Of a stretch of DNA of 64,000 nucleotides, positions 55,309-63,981 are shown piece by piece. The stretch spans positions 144,922-208,921 of the forward strand of contig JAILOG010000001.1 in the NCBI GenBank assembly GCA_024690965.1, read 5' to 3'. The notes beneath the pieces are model-generated. The model was given only the letters and a program-made list of their open reading frames with translations, had not been told where the DNA came from and searched no databases. Each line of letters begins with the position of its first letter. Position 1 is the first letter of the stretch. The stretch comes from Clostridiales bacterium (GTDB lineage Bacteria > Bacillota > Clostridia > Oscillospirales > Acutalibacteraceae). The position numbers and the translations under genes were made by a program.

Positions 55309-55770
55309 TCAGTTGCTGCCCTGTCTTTGAGAAGCCTTTATGCTCTGGCGGGTCTTTCTCAGCTCGTTAACGTTTGCCGTAAGCATTTCGTCCGCGCGCT
55401 TCATTATCTCTTCAACGTAATCATTCGCCGCCTTGCGAACTTCGCGGGATTTAAGCTTTGCGTCCGACATCATCTGATCTGCTGTTGCCTTTGCGCTGCG
55501 AACGATCTCGTTCTCGTTTATCATGCTCTTTCTGCGCTCTTCGGCAACTCTTATAATATCGTCTGCCTCTTGCTTTGCTGAATTGATGATATTTGAGCGA
55601 TCGGAAACGATAGCCTTGGCCTGCTTAAGCTCTCCCGGCAATGCCGCGCTCAATTCGCTGAGCATATTAAGCAAAACGTCGGATTCTACCATTACTCTGC
55701 CTGTAAGCGGAACGGGACGGGCGTTTTTTATGGTTTCTTCCAAGCTTTCAATGATTTCTTCTGTTTTCAT
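55309..55770 (-). CDS. Coiled-coil protein of the coaD operon
   Basis: 153 residues, charged and nearly all helical: MKTEEIIESLEETIKNARPVPLTGRVM then long heptad stretches rich in Ala, Glu, Arg and Lys (AKQEADDIIRVAEERRKSM, SAKATADQMMSDAKLKSREV). No membrane segment or signal. It resembles DivIVA-like or ATPase-subunit-like coiled-coil proteins often found after coaD in Clostridia. Role unknown. 16 nt after coaD. Confidence 0.75.
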   Translation of the reverse strand: MKTEEIIESLEETIKNARPVPLTGRVMVESDVLLNMLSELSAALPGELKQAKAIVSDRSNIINSAKQEADDIIRVAEERRKSMINENEIVRSAKATADQMMSDAKLKSREVRKAANDYVEEIMKRADEMLTANVNELRKTRQSIKASQRQGSN

Positions 55771-55786
55771 AGTTTATATCCCCCTG

Positions 55787-56278
55787 TTAATTTTTGTTTA
55801 CTGATTTATTTATTATATCCTGTTTAATAATCTCGGGTACAAACCCTGTAATATCTCCGCCTAAGGCGGCAACTTGCTTTACAGTGCCCGAGCTTAGATA
55901 CATATATTCGCTCTGTGCCGTAAAGAACACAGTTTCCATATCGGGATTAAGTCTCTTGTTTGTTAGCGCCATTTGGAATTCATAATCAAAATCCGACACC
56001 GCGCGCAAGCCTCTTACAACCGCGCAGGCATTCTTGCGCTTTGCGTAATCCGCGAGAAGCCCGTTAAAAGAATCAATTTCAACATTGGTTATATTAGCTT
56101 CTTTTAGCGCCGACTCTAAAAACCGCATACGCTCGCTTATTGAAAAACAGGCTTGTTTATCGGCGTTTATCAAAACCGCAACTATTACCTTGTCAAACAT
56201 TGCGCAGGCGCGTTTTATCATATCTATATGCCCAAGTGTTACCGGGTCAAAGCTGCCGGGATAAATTCCTACTCTCAT
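55787..56278 (-). CDS. coaD: Phosphopantetheine adenylyltransferase
   Basis: Makes dephospho-CoA from 4'-phosphopantetheine and ATP, the fourth step of CoA synthesis. 163 residues with GSFDPVTLGHIDMIKRA (TxGH), VVRGLRAVSDFDYEFQMALTNKRL and a C-terminal YLSSGTVKQVAALGGDI, the usual nucleotide-binding pieces. It is 30 nt downstream of rsmD, the typical Firmicutes rsmD-coaD pair. Confidence 0.97.
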   Translation of the reverse strand: MRVGIYPGSFDPVTLGHIDMIKRACAMFDKVIVAVLINADKQACFSISERMRFLESALKEANITNVEIDSFNGLLADYAKRKNACAVVRGLRAVSDFDYEFQMALTNKRLNPDMETVFFTAQSEYMYLSSGTVKQVAALGGDITGFVPEIIKQDIINKSVNKN

Positions 56279-56308
56279 TGCCGCCGAACACGCTCCCCTC
56301 GCGTTTCT

Positions 56309-56857
56309 TCAGTTTTGGTTTTGTGTATAATATGTAATTTTGATTTTCCCGTATCTGCGAACACGGTCAACGGAAAAGCCGCCTGCTTCTTCAGGTAACC
56401 CCTCATCTACCGAGCTTTCGCAAATAATGGTACCGCCGGGTTTAACAACTTCGGCAACCATCGGCAATACAGAATTTATCAACTCTTTACCGTACGGCGG
56501 GTCCAAAAAAGCTATATCAAACTTATCATCAACCGAACACAGAAAAGATCTGCAATCGGAATGTATAACCACCGCACCCGAACCTATATACCCCGCACGG
56601 GTAAGATTCTCTTTGCAAACCGCTATGCTTTTTCTGTTTTCATCCACAAAAAAGGCAGTTTTTGCGCCGCGGCTCAAAGCTTCAATTCCCATTTGTCCCG
56701 AACCCGCGAACAAATCGAGAAAACTACAATGTTCAAGCTCAAACTGAACGCTGCTGAAAACAGCTTCTTTTACCTTATCGGTAGTGGGTCTTACAATATC
56801 TCCGCCGTCAAGCGTTTTTAATATCAAACCTTTTTTGTCGCCTGCAATTACTCTCAT
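56309..56857 (-). CDS. rsmD: 16S rRNA (guanine966-N2)-methyltransferase
   Basis: 182 residues; SAM motif FLDLFAGSGQMGIEALSRGA, the catalytic DPPYGKEL in the position of NPPY, and GGTIICESS. Methylates G966 in 16S rRNA. Starts its own transcript (promoter 56920-56948). Confidence 0.95.
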   Translation of the reverse strand: MRVIAGDKKGLILKTLDGGDIVRPTTDKVKEAVFSSVQFELEHCSFLDLFAGSGQMGIEALSRGAKTAFFVDENRKSIAVCKENLTRAGYIGSGAVVIHSDCRSFLCSVDDKFDIAFLDPPYGKELINSVLPMVAEVVKPGGTIICESSVDEGLPEEAGGFSVDRVRRYGKIKITYYTQNQN

Positions 56858-56919
56858 ATATACCTCTGTACAAAACGGATAATACTAATATGACAGCAAA
56901 CCGCCGATACTACCCGTTT

Positions 56920-56948
56920 ATTATCCCATAAATACAACACGTTGTCAA
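56920..56948 (-). promoter_or_regulatory. Promoter of rsmD-coaD-coiled-coil operon
   Basis: Minus strand TTGACA (56943-56948), 17 bp, GATAAT (56920-56925). Confidence 0.75.
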
Positions 56949-57051
56949 TTATTTTTATCATTTTATTGATTTTTCTGCATATTGACGCAAAAACAGACTT
57001 ATTGCGCGCGAATTTTGAATTAAATATCAATTAATTCTAATTCTGCAGCAT

Positions 57052-57927
57052 TTACTGTTTGGTGCTTGCGAAATAATCGTAAGTGCTGTCGGCAATTTTG
57101 CAAAACTCTTCCATACTCAACTGTTCGGCGCGTGCGCTTTTGTCAACGCCTGCGTTCCCGATTATTTTTTCCGCATCGCTCTTGCTTATTGAAAGTCCTG
57201 CCGCCAAAGTATTCGGCAAAACCTTGCGCCTTTGTAAAAACGCCGCTTTTATCACCTTAAACAGGGTTTTTTCGTCTTTCGGGGTTATTACGGGCTCTTT
57301 TCTTACATTAAGCCTTATAACAGCAGAATCTACTTTAGGCGCGGGCATAAAACTGCCTGCGGAGACCTTGAACAACATCTCCGGCTCGCAATAATACCGT
57401 GCAGATATGGTAACAGCTCCGCAATCTCGGCTGCCGGGCATAGCGCATAATCTTTGCGCCGCCTCTTTTTGCACCATTACCGTAATACAGGTTACATCAA
57501 GCTTATCTTCAAGTAATTTCATAATTATCGGCGATGTTATATAGTATGGCAAATTAGCACAAACAGATACGGGCATATCTCCGAATTCTCTTTTAATAAG
57601 AGCGTTTAAATCAAGCTTCATAACATCATCGTTTATTACGACAAGATTTTTATGCTCACAAAGCGTTTCTTTCAAAACGGGAATAAGCCTTTTATCAATT
57701 TCAACAGCAACGACCTTTTTTGCTCTTTTGCACAGCTCGTTTGTAAGCACGCCTATACCGGGACCTATTTCCAACACGCCGTAGCTTTCGTCAGGCACAC
57801 CGTATTCGGCTATTTTCGGACAAACAGAAGGGTTGATTATAAAGTTTTGTCCCAAGCCTTTTGAAAAAGAAAACCCATATCTTTGCAAGATTCCTTTTAT
57901 CAGCGTTATATCGTAAAGCTTATCCAT
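57052..57927 (-). CDS. rsmA: 16S rRNA dimethyladenosine transferase RsmA
   Basis: Dimethylates A1518 and A1519 of 16S rRNA during 30S maturation. 291 residues; KGLGQNFIINPSVCPKI, SAM motif GVLEIGPGIGVLTNELCKRA, acid motif VAVEID, catalytic NLPYYITSP and FMPAPKVDSAVIRL are all present. The start overlaps the end of rsmF by 8 nt, so the two are coupled. Confidence 0.97.
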   Translation of the reverse strand: MDKLYDITLIKGILQRYGFSFSKGLGQNFIINPSVCPKIAEYGVPDESYGVLEIGPGIGVLTNELCKRAKKVVAVEIDKRLIPVLKETLCEHKNLVVINDDVMKLDLNALIKREFGDMPVSVCANLPYYITSPIIMKLLEDKLDVTCITVMVQKEAAQRLCAMPGSRDCGAVTISARYYCEPEMLFKVSAGSFMPAPKVDSAVIRLNVRKEPVITPKDEKTLFKVIKAAFLQRRKVLPNTLAAGLSISKSDAEKIIGNAGVDKSARAEQLSMEEFCKIADSTYDYFASTKQ

Positions 57928-59266
57928 TAATTCTTAACCCCTTTGGATATTTGTTTTTAAGTCTGCCTTGCGAGTATTTTCCGAAGCCCAGCGTGATCCC
58001 CTCAACACAAACTGCACAGTAGCCGTTATTAAGCCCGAGATCATCTGCCTCAAGCTCCTCGCCACGCAGATATTTGTATAATCTCTCATCGTTTATATCG
58101 AAATTAACATAATTTATGCAATCATTTGGCTTTGCCGCAACAAAAGCCGCGTGTGAAGGTTCAAATCTGTTTTTCACGATATCGCCCATATACACTCCTG
58201 CCCGCAAAATCTGCAAACCGGATATATCGGGCATACCGTCGGGCAGGCAATATACGCTGCCGTTTATAACCGAATAATTCTGCCCGAACGGGTTGTTTAC
58301 AAATAATTCATTTATAGCTTTAGCCGCTGTTTCAATGTCCTTTTTATCCGCGCGCGACGGCAGGTATTTTTTCTCTTTTGCGGTTTCTCCGTCTGTTTTG
58401 ATAAGTCGGGCACAAAAATGCCCTTCTCCCCCGTCCTGAGGAAATATCCTTACACAGCCGTTCTTCAACGTAACGCTATGCCCTTTGACGGTCGTGTCAA
58501 GCTCAAAGTTTTTATTCTGCTCCAAAAACTTTTCTATCACGCCTTCATTCTCCTCACGGGAAAACGTACATGTGGAATACACAAGCACGCCCCCAGGTTT
58601 TAACGCATCTTTTGCCGTGTTTAAAATCATAAGCTGACGGTTGGCGCACGAGAGAACGTGTGAGCGGCTCCACTCGGACGCCGCCTGTGGGTCTCTTCTG
58701 AACATACCCTCGCCCGAGCAAGGAGCGTCAACAAGGATTTTGTCAAAAAAGCCCTTCATTTTTCCGCACAGCGTTTCGGGCGTACAGCTTGAAATGATAC
58801 TGTTTTTAACGCCGCAGCGTTCCATGTTTGAAAGGAGTATTGATGCGCGAGTTCTTATTATCTCGTTGCTCCAAATCAAACCCTTTGAGCAAAGCTTCGC
58901 GGCAATTTGGGTTGATTTTCCACCCGGCGCGGCGCACAAATCGAGTACCCTTTCTCCCGGCTGCAGACAAAGCAGCTCGGCTGCCGCCATCGCGGAGGGT
59001 TCTTGCATATAAAAAGCTCCCGCAAGGTGCAGAGGATTATTTCCGACTGACTTTTCATCGTAGGGCAAATAATAACCTTCAGTACAAAACGGCGTTTTTT
59101 CAAGCGCAAAACCAAGTTTATCCTTTAATAGGTCAACATTGGATTTAAGCGTGTTTACACGCAGTCCTCTGTAAGGCGTATTTTTATACGCCTGCCAAAA
59201 AGCCTCTTTATTATCTTTTAAAATGTCATTAATTTCATTTACAAAATCTGTCGGATATTTCCTCAT
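57920..59266 (-). CDS. RsmF/NOL1-NOP2-sun family rRNA m5C methyltransferase
   Basis: 448 residues. N-terminal RGLRVNTLKSN (recognition), SAM motif VLDLCAAPGGKSTQIAAKL, DAPCSGEGMFRR (catalytic PC-x-G-x-G), VYSTCTFSREENEGVIEKFL with the second cysteine, then a C-terminal PUA-like/RsmF domain. It methylates cytosine in 16S rRNA or tRNA; the target (RsmF type versus RsmB type) is only inferred from the C-terminal part. Confidence 0.9.
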   Translation of the reverse strand: MRKYPTDFVNEINDILKDNKEAFWQAYKNTPYRGLRVNTLKSNVDLLKDKLGFALEKTPFCTEGYYLPYDEKSVGNNPLHLAGAFYMQEPSAMAAAELLCLQPGERVLDLCAAPGGKSTQIAAKLCSKGLIWSNEIIRTRASILLSNMERCGVKNSIISSCTPETLCGKMKGFFDKILVDAPCSGEGMFRRDPQAASEWSRSHVLSCANRQLMILNTAKDALKPGGVLVYSTCTFSREENEGVIEKFLEQNKNFELDTTVKGHSVTLKNGCVRIFPQDGGEGHFCARLIKTDGETAKEKKYLPSRADKKDIETAAKAINELFVNNPFGQNYSVINGSVYCLPDGMPDISGLQILRAGVYMGDIVKNRFEPSHAAFVAAKPNDCINYVNFDINDERLYKYLRGEELEADDLGLNNGYCAVCVEGITLGFGKYSQGRLKNKYPKGLRING

Positions 59267-59327
59267 AAAAACTCCGTATAATTAAAATTTATTCGTTAAT
59301 AATAAACGCGGGAGGTGATTTTTCAAA

Positions 59328-59504
59328 ATGGAAAACACAAATAACACCACAAACAATAATTACAGCAACCATATCGAGCCAAACGAAACAAGCGTTGGTA
59401 CAGGCAGCAATAAAAACAAAAACAAGCCCGGCACCGGCACACCAAGCAAAACAAGCAGTTCAAAAACAAAAAAGGCTCCCGGCTTTAACAACTGCAATAA
59501 CTAA
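59328..59504 (+). CDS. 58-residue Asn/Lys/Thr-rich protein
   Basis: Short frame with a strong GGGAGGTGA site 8 nt before the ATG (MENTNNTTNNNYSNHIEPNE...). It is very rich in Asn, Thr, Ser and Lys, has no membrane segment, and closes with FNNCNN. Divergent from rsmF and followed by a hairpin terminator at 59535-59562. The good ribosome site and terminator argue for a real gene; composition suggests disorder. No family recognised. Confidence 0.6.
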   Translation: MENTNNTTNNNYSNHIEPNETSVGTGSNKNKNKPGTGTPSKTSSSKTKKAPGFNNCNN

Positions 59505-59534
59505 GCCGACTTCTGATATACACTTTAAAAAATC

Positions 59535-59562
59535 AACGTCGTGCCCAAAAGGGTACGGCGTT
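59535..59562 (+). terminator. Terminator between the small ORF and the permease gene
   Basis: AACGTCGTGCCC / GGGTACGGCGTT with one mismatch and an AAAA loop, then GTTTATTTG; symmetric, so can serve both convergent genes. Confidence 0.75.
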
Positions 59563-59564
59563 GT

Positions 59565-60407
59565 TTATTTGTTTATTCTTTCTGCGTTTCTTATTTTTTG
59601 AACAGCTGTAAAAGCCAAAAAGAATATAAGGTTTACAATTACCACCGTTGCGCCTGCCGCAGTAGAAAAGAAATAAGAAGTGACTATTCCCCCCACAAAA
59701 CTCACAACAGCTACAACCGCGCTGCAAATTATAACAGTGAAAAAGCGCTTGCACACACGCATAGATGTAAGCGCAGGGAAAATGATAAGGCTCGATATCA
59801 ATAACGTTCCCATTATTTTCATACCAATTACGATAGTAAGGGCAGTTAAAACGGCGATTATCATATTATACACGTTTGCCGCTGTGCCCGTTGCCTTCGC
59901 GAACGTTTCGTCAAATGTAACGGCAAATATTCTGTTATAAAACAGTATAAACATACCTATTACAACAATTGCAAGTATTATGCACATTATCATATCCTGC
60001 TGTGACATAGCCAAAATACTTCCGAAAAGATAATTTTCTATATCTGCGTTAAGCCCTGTTGAAACAGATGTGACCACAATACCAATCGCCATTGCGCTGC
60101 TTGATAATATAGCTATTGCGCTGTCGCCCTTTATTTTGCTGTTTTCGCTCAATTTCAGCAGAAAAAACGCCGCCGCTATAACAACGGGTACGGCAAGCTC
60201 CAGAGGTGCCGAAAGGTTAAGTGCCGAAGCCACTGCAAGAGTTCCGAACCCAACATGGGAAAGCCCGTCGCCTATCATGGAATATCTTTTAAGCACAAGG
60301 CTGACACCGAGAAGGGAAGAACACAAGGCGATAAGCACACCCACAATTAAAGCGCGCTGCATAAAAGTATATGAAAGCATTTGATAAAGCGTCTCAAAAA
60401 ATGACAT
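59565..60407 (-). CDS. ABC-3 family metal-ion transport permease (ZnuB/MntB-like)
   Basis: 280 residues from ATG 60407, with GGA upstream; a GTG at 60428 is only about 8 nt from the predicted transcription start. Eight or so hydrophobic segments; LGVSLVLKRYSMIGDGLSHVGFG and GMKIMGTLLISSLIIFPALT are conserved in the ABC-3 permeases for Zn, Mn or Fe. An ATPase and a binding protein would be expected beside it but are absent; it has its own promoter. It needs partners encoded elsewhere, or its operon has been broken. Confidence 0.88.
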   Translation of the reverse strand: MSFFETLYQMLSYTFMQRALIVGVLIALCSSLLGVSLVLKRYSMIGDGLSHVGFGTLAVASALNLSAPLELAVPVVIAAAFFLLKLSENSKIKGDSAIAILSSSAMAIGIVVTSVSTGLNADIENYLFGSILAMSQQDMIMCIILAIVVIGMFILFYNRIFAVTFDETFAKATGTAANVYNMIIAVLTALTIVIGMKIMGTLLISSLIIFPALTSMRVCKRFFTVIICSAVVAVVSFVGGIVTSYFFSTAAGATVVIVNLIFFLAFTAVQKIRNAERINK

Positions 60408-60442
60408 CAAAACATTCCAATCCGTCACAAAATAACAGAATA

Positions 60443-60471
60443 ATTTTAATATAACATCAAATTAAAGTCAA
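60443..60471 (-). promoter_or_regulatory. Promoter of the ABC-3 permease gene
   Basis: Minus strand TTGACT (60466-60471), 17 bp, TAAAAT (60443-60448). Confidence 0.7.
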
Positions 60472-60558
60472 CCGTTATTTGACAATGTTTTTATGTTTTT
60501 GCTACGTAAAACTAAAGCTGATTCACGGTTGCTCCGCCCAATCCCCAACGACGCGCCG

Positions 60559-60579
60559 CCTTCTCCTCAAAGGAGAAGG
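60559..60579. other. Hairpin upstream of repeat copy B
   Basis: CCTTCTCCT / AGGAGAAGG with CAA loop, the same inner stem as the terminator at 50152-50188 that precedes copy A, suggesting the repeat includes or favours it. Confidence 0.5.
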
Positions 60580-60612
60580 TATTTTGTAACGGATTGACAA
60601 TGTCCATTCCTA

Positions 60613-60815
60613 CATTGCAGCAGAAAATGACACAATAACCCTGCCGAGAAAAAGGCGGGGGGCTCTCGTCCACCCAGCGGGGGGCGCAGCGCCCCCGGGT
60701 GGTCGCGAAAGGGGTTTCCAAAGGGAAAACAGCCGACGGGTTTCCCCTTTGGTGTCCTTTGCCTACTTTCTCACATGGGAAAGTAGGTGCCTGCCCGGCA
60801 TAAGGGCAAAACCGA
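60613..60815 (+). repeat. Structured dispersed intergenic repeat, copy B
   Basis: Same five-hairpin series as copy A: CCTGCC/GGCGGG (60640/60654), CCACCC/GGGTGG (60670/60697), CCAAAGGG/CCCTTTGG (60718/60745), CCTACTTTC/GAAAGTAGG (60762/60779), TGCCC/GGGCA (60792/60804). In the fourth stem a T-A pair of copy A is C-G here and a G-C is C-G, that is compensatory change. Same strand as copy A. Contains only spurious frames. Confidence 0.8.
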
Positions 60816-60936
60816 GGGCTTTACTAAACCACCAGTACTACACCTTATCCGTCACGCTTGAGGAGCGCAACCTTCTCCGCAAAAGAGAAAGATATTTCAT
60901 GCAAACACTGTTCACCGCCGAGGAAAAGCAGACAAC

Positions 60937-60965
60937 AAAACAGCGGCATTGCAAGCCGCTGTTTT
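60937..60965 (-). terminator. Terminator of the lipoprotein gene
   Basis: Perfect 11-bp stem AAAACAGCGGC / GCCGCTGTTTT with a seven-base loop, then GTTGT on the minus strand. Bases 60816-60936 hold no gene. Confidence 0.8.
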
Positions 60966-60969
60966 GTTA

Positions 60970-61926
60970 TTATTTATTAATTGATATCTTTTCAAGCTGA
61001 CCTTCGGCAAGCTCATAATCAAAGAACATACAGCTGATTTTCAAAAAGTATTCGTCGTTTATATCGGTTGTAAGTATTATTTGATCATCGGCTGCGTGCA
61101 GTCTGTAATATTCTATTCCGTTATATGTTACCTTGTCAATTTCTTTACCGCCGCCGTAATTGCCGTTTAGTGCGTTTATCCAGTATTCTGCGGCTTCGCC
61201 TTCGGAATAGATCTTTTGGCAAGATACTGTAAGGCATGCCAAAAAGTCGGTAATATCATCTCTTACAAGTTCAACCTCTGTATTATCTTCCATACCTTTT
61301 GTATACCAGCCGTCCGTAAGCTCTACCGACGCAGCAACAAGGTCTATTGTTCCGCTTGTTATGGGCTTGAGCGTTTCTCCGCCGAAAACAAATTGCGCCA
61401 GACTCAAATCAAGCTCTTTGTCAGATACAGCGGATAAGCTGTACATAAATCCTCTGTCATTTTGCCATAAGCCGGAAATTACGTTGTCGCCTTCGTCAAG
61501 GGCAGTTCTTAATGTACCCTTTACCTCGAAATCATCAACTGTCAACACCTCGGCGTCTGTTTCGGTATCCCATGTGTATTCCATACCCGAAATATCATCA
61601 TAGTGAACGGAAGGCTTTATCCTTGCAGTCCATTCAACGCCGTCAACCGTAAAATGCATCTGGGCAAGTTTCCCCATTTCCATCCATTGATAAGAAATAT
61701 CAGTTGCACCTTCGGGTTCATAGAATCCAACACCGAGATTTTCCTCAATTTCCTCTGCGCTCGATTCTGTCCAGGGATTCGGCATACCTGACAGCTGACT
61801 GTTTATCAATTCATCCGAAGACGTGTCATTTGCCGAAGTTACGCTCACGGTAGCGGTGTTATCACCGCAGCAGGCAAGTGACATTATCATTGTAACAGCC
61901 AGAAAAACAATCAAAATTTTTTTCAT
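60970..61926 (-). CDS. Secreted lipoprotein of unknown function
   Basis: 318 residues from ATG 61926 (AAAGGAG 9 nt upstream; the ATG three codons earlier overlaps it). Type II signal MKKILIVFLAVTMIMSLACC with the lipobox LAC, so the mature Cys is lipidated (Lgt at 53805). The rest is an Asp/Glu/Thr-rich beta-type domain in two halves (WTARIKPSVHYDDISGM..., and a C-terminal YYRLHAADDQIILTTDIND). No family recognised. Confidence 0.8.
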   Translation of the reverse strand: MKKILIVFLAVTMIMSLACCGDNTATVSVTSANDTSSDELINSQLSGMPNPWTESSAEEIEENLGVGFYEPEGATDISYQWMEMGKLAQMHFTVDGVEWTARIKPSVHYDDISGMEYTWDTETDAEVLTVDDFEVKGTLRTALDEGDNVISGLWQNDRGFMYSLSAVSDKELDLSLAQFVFGGETLKPITSGTIDLVAASVELTDGWYTKGMEDNTEVELVRDDITDFLACLTVSCQKIYSEGEAAEYWINALNGNYGGGKEIDKVTYNGIEYYRLHAADDQIILTTDINDEYFLKISCMFFDYELAEGQLEKISINK

Positions 61927-62095
61927 TTCTAACATCTCCTTTAATTATTTAAATTGAACCGCTTGTTTAACATAGGTACGAAACGGTTTCCTACGTGCCG
62001 ATTGTAACATAACAAGAAAAATATTTCAACATTTTTGAGAAAAAGGATAAAAGATGTTTTAAGTACAAATTAAATTAAAATATTCACCGAAAAAT

Positions 62096-62124
62096 TTGAA
62101 AAACATATAATAGTGTGATATAAT
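62096..62124 (+). promoter_or_regulatory. Promoter of typA
   Basis: TTGAAA (62096-62101), 17 bp, TATAAT (62119-62124). Confidence 0.75.
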
Positions 62125-62160
62125 GTATAGCTGTGCAAAATTAATAAGAGGTAAAATGAA

Positions 62161-63981
62161 ATGGAAGCAAGAAATGATTTAAGAAATATTGCGATTATAG
62201 CGCACGTTGACCACGGAAAGACAACCTTGGTTGACCAAATGCTTTTGCAAAGCGGCATTTTCAGAGAAAATGAAGCTGTAGCCGAGCGTGTTATGGACTC
62301 TAACGACCTTGAGCGTGAAAGAGGAATAACAATACTTTCAAAAAACACGGCAGTTATGTATAACGGTGTAAAGATCAATATAGTAGACACCCCCGGTCAC
62401 GCGGATTTCGGCGGTGAGGTTGAACGTATCCTGATGATGGTAGACGGCGTTTTATTGCTCGTTGACGCATTTGAGGGATGTATGCCCCAAACCAGATTTG
62501 TTTTAAAAAAAGCCTTGGGCTTAGGCAAAAAACCTGTTGTTGTAGTTAATAAGATAGACCGTCCCGGCGCCCGCCCCGAAGAAGTTATAGACGAAGTTAT
62601 AGATTTGTTTATAGAACTCGGCGCAGACGACGACCAGCTTGATTTTCCCATCGTCTACGCATCGGGAAGAGACGGCTACGCGTCGCTTGATCCCTATGAG
62701 CAGGGTAAAGATATGAAGCCCCTGTTTGAGGCGATAATAGATCAGGTACCCGCGCCTCAGGGTGAAATAAACGGACCTTTGCAAATATTGTTCTCAAATA
62801 TTGACTATGATGATTATATCGGCAGAATAGGCATAGGCAGGGTTGAACGCGGCAAAATTCAAAGCGGTCAGCAGGTAACTCTTTGCAAAAACGACGGCAC
62901 CGAAAAAAACGTTAAAATAACAAAGCTTTATCAATTTGAGGGGCTTAAAAGAGTAGAAGCCGAATCGGCCGGACTTGGAGATATAATTTGCGTTTCGGGC
63001 ATAGCGGACCTTAACATAGGCGAAACAGCGTGCGATCCCGAATGTGTTGAGCCGTTGCCCTTTGTAAAGATAGACGAACCCACCGTGTCTATGATGTTTA
63101 TGGTAAATAACAGTCCCTTTGCGGGAAAAGAAGGCAAATACGTCACATCAAGAAATTTGCGCGACAGATTATTTAAAGAGGTAGAGACAAATGTTGCCCT
63201 CAGGGTGGAAGAAACGGAATCGGCAGATACGTTTAAGGTTTCGGGCAGAGGCGAGCTTCATTTGTCTATACTTATAGAGACAATGCGCAGACAGGACTAT
63301 GAATTTCAGGTTTCACGCCCCAGCGTAATACTCAAAAAGATTGACGGCGTTGTTTGCGAGCCGATAGAATACTTAACGGTAGAGGTACCCGACGCCTATG
63401 TCGGCTCTGTAATGGAAAAGCTTGGTTCAAGAAAAGCCGAGCTTGTAAATATGACGAACCGCGAAGGCGGAACAAATGTTATAGAGTTCAAGATACCCGC
63501 AAGAGGTCTTATGGGATACAGAAGCGAGTTTTTGACCGACACAAACGGCAACGGCATAATGAGCCACGTTTTTGACAGCTATCAGCCGTATAAAGGGGAT
63601 ATATTCACCCGCTTTCAAGGCTCACTTGTGGCACACGAAACAGGCGATACAACAACTTACGGTCTGTTCGCGGCACAGGAGAGAGGAAGATTGTTCATAG
63701 GTCCCGGCGTTCCTGTATACGAGGGGCAAATTGTAGGCGCAAGCCCGAAAAGCGAAGATATAACGGTAAACGTGTGCAAAAAGAAGCATGTTACAAACAC
63801 GCGCGCGGCGGGTTCTGACGACGCCCTTAAGCTTACGCCCCATTCTGTACTGAGTTTGGAGCAAAGCTTAGAGTTTATCGCGGATGACGAGCTTGTGGAA
63901 GTTACACCGAAAAACATTCGTTTAAGAAAAATGATACTCAATAAAGAGCTCAGGCTTAAACATCAATTTAAAGGTAATTGA
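62161..63981 (+). CDS. typA: Ribosome-associated GTPase TypA/BipA
   Basis: 606 residues, family length. G1 AHVDHGKTT, G2 region ERERGITI, G3 DTPGHADFGG, G4 NKIDRPGARP, then domain II and the C-terminal domains with RGLMGYRSEFLTDTNG typical of BipA. It binds the ribosome and helps assembly and growth at low temperature or stress. AGAGG 8 nt before the ATG; an ATG five bases earlier is out of frame. It stops 19 nt before the window end. Confidence 0.97.
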   Translation: MEARNDLRNIAIIAHVDHGKTTLVDQMLLQSGIFRENEAVAERVMDSNDLERERGITILSKNTAVMYNGVKINIVDTPGHADFGGEVERILMMVDGVLLLVDAFEGCMPQTRFVLKKALGLGKKPVVVVNKIDRPGARPEEVIDEVIDLFIELGADDDQLDFPIVYASGRDGYASLDPYEQGKDMKPLFEAIIDQVPAPQGEINGPLQILFSNIDYDDYIGRIGIGRVERGKIQSGQQVTLCKNDGTEKNVKITKLYQFEGLKRVEAESAGLGDIICVSGIADLNIGETACDPECVEPLPFVKIDEPTVSMMFMVNNSPFAGKEGKYVTSRNLRDRLFKEVETNVALRVEETESADTFKVSGRGELHLSILIETMRRQDYEFQVSRPSVILKKIDGVVCEPIEYLTVEVPDAYVGSVMEKLGSRKAELVNMTNREGGTNVIEFKIPARGLMGYRSEFLTDTNGNGIMSHVFDSYQPYKGDIFTRFQGSLVAHETGDTTTYGLFAAQERGRLFIGPGVPVYEGQIVGASPKSEDITVNVCKKKHVTNTRAAGSDDALKLTPHSVLSLEQSLEFIADDELVEVTPKNIRLRKMILNKELRLKHQFKGN

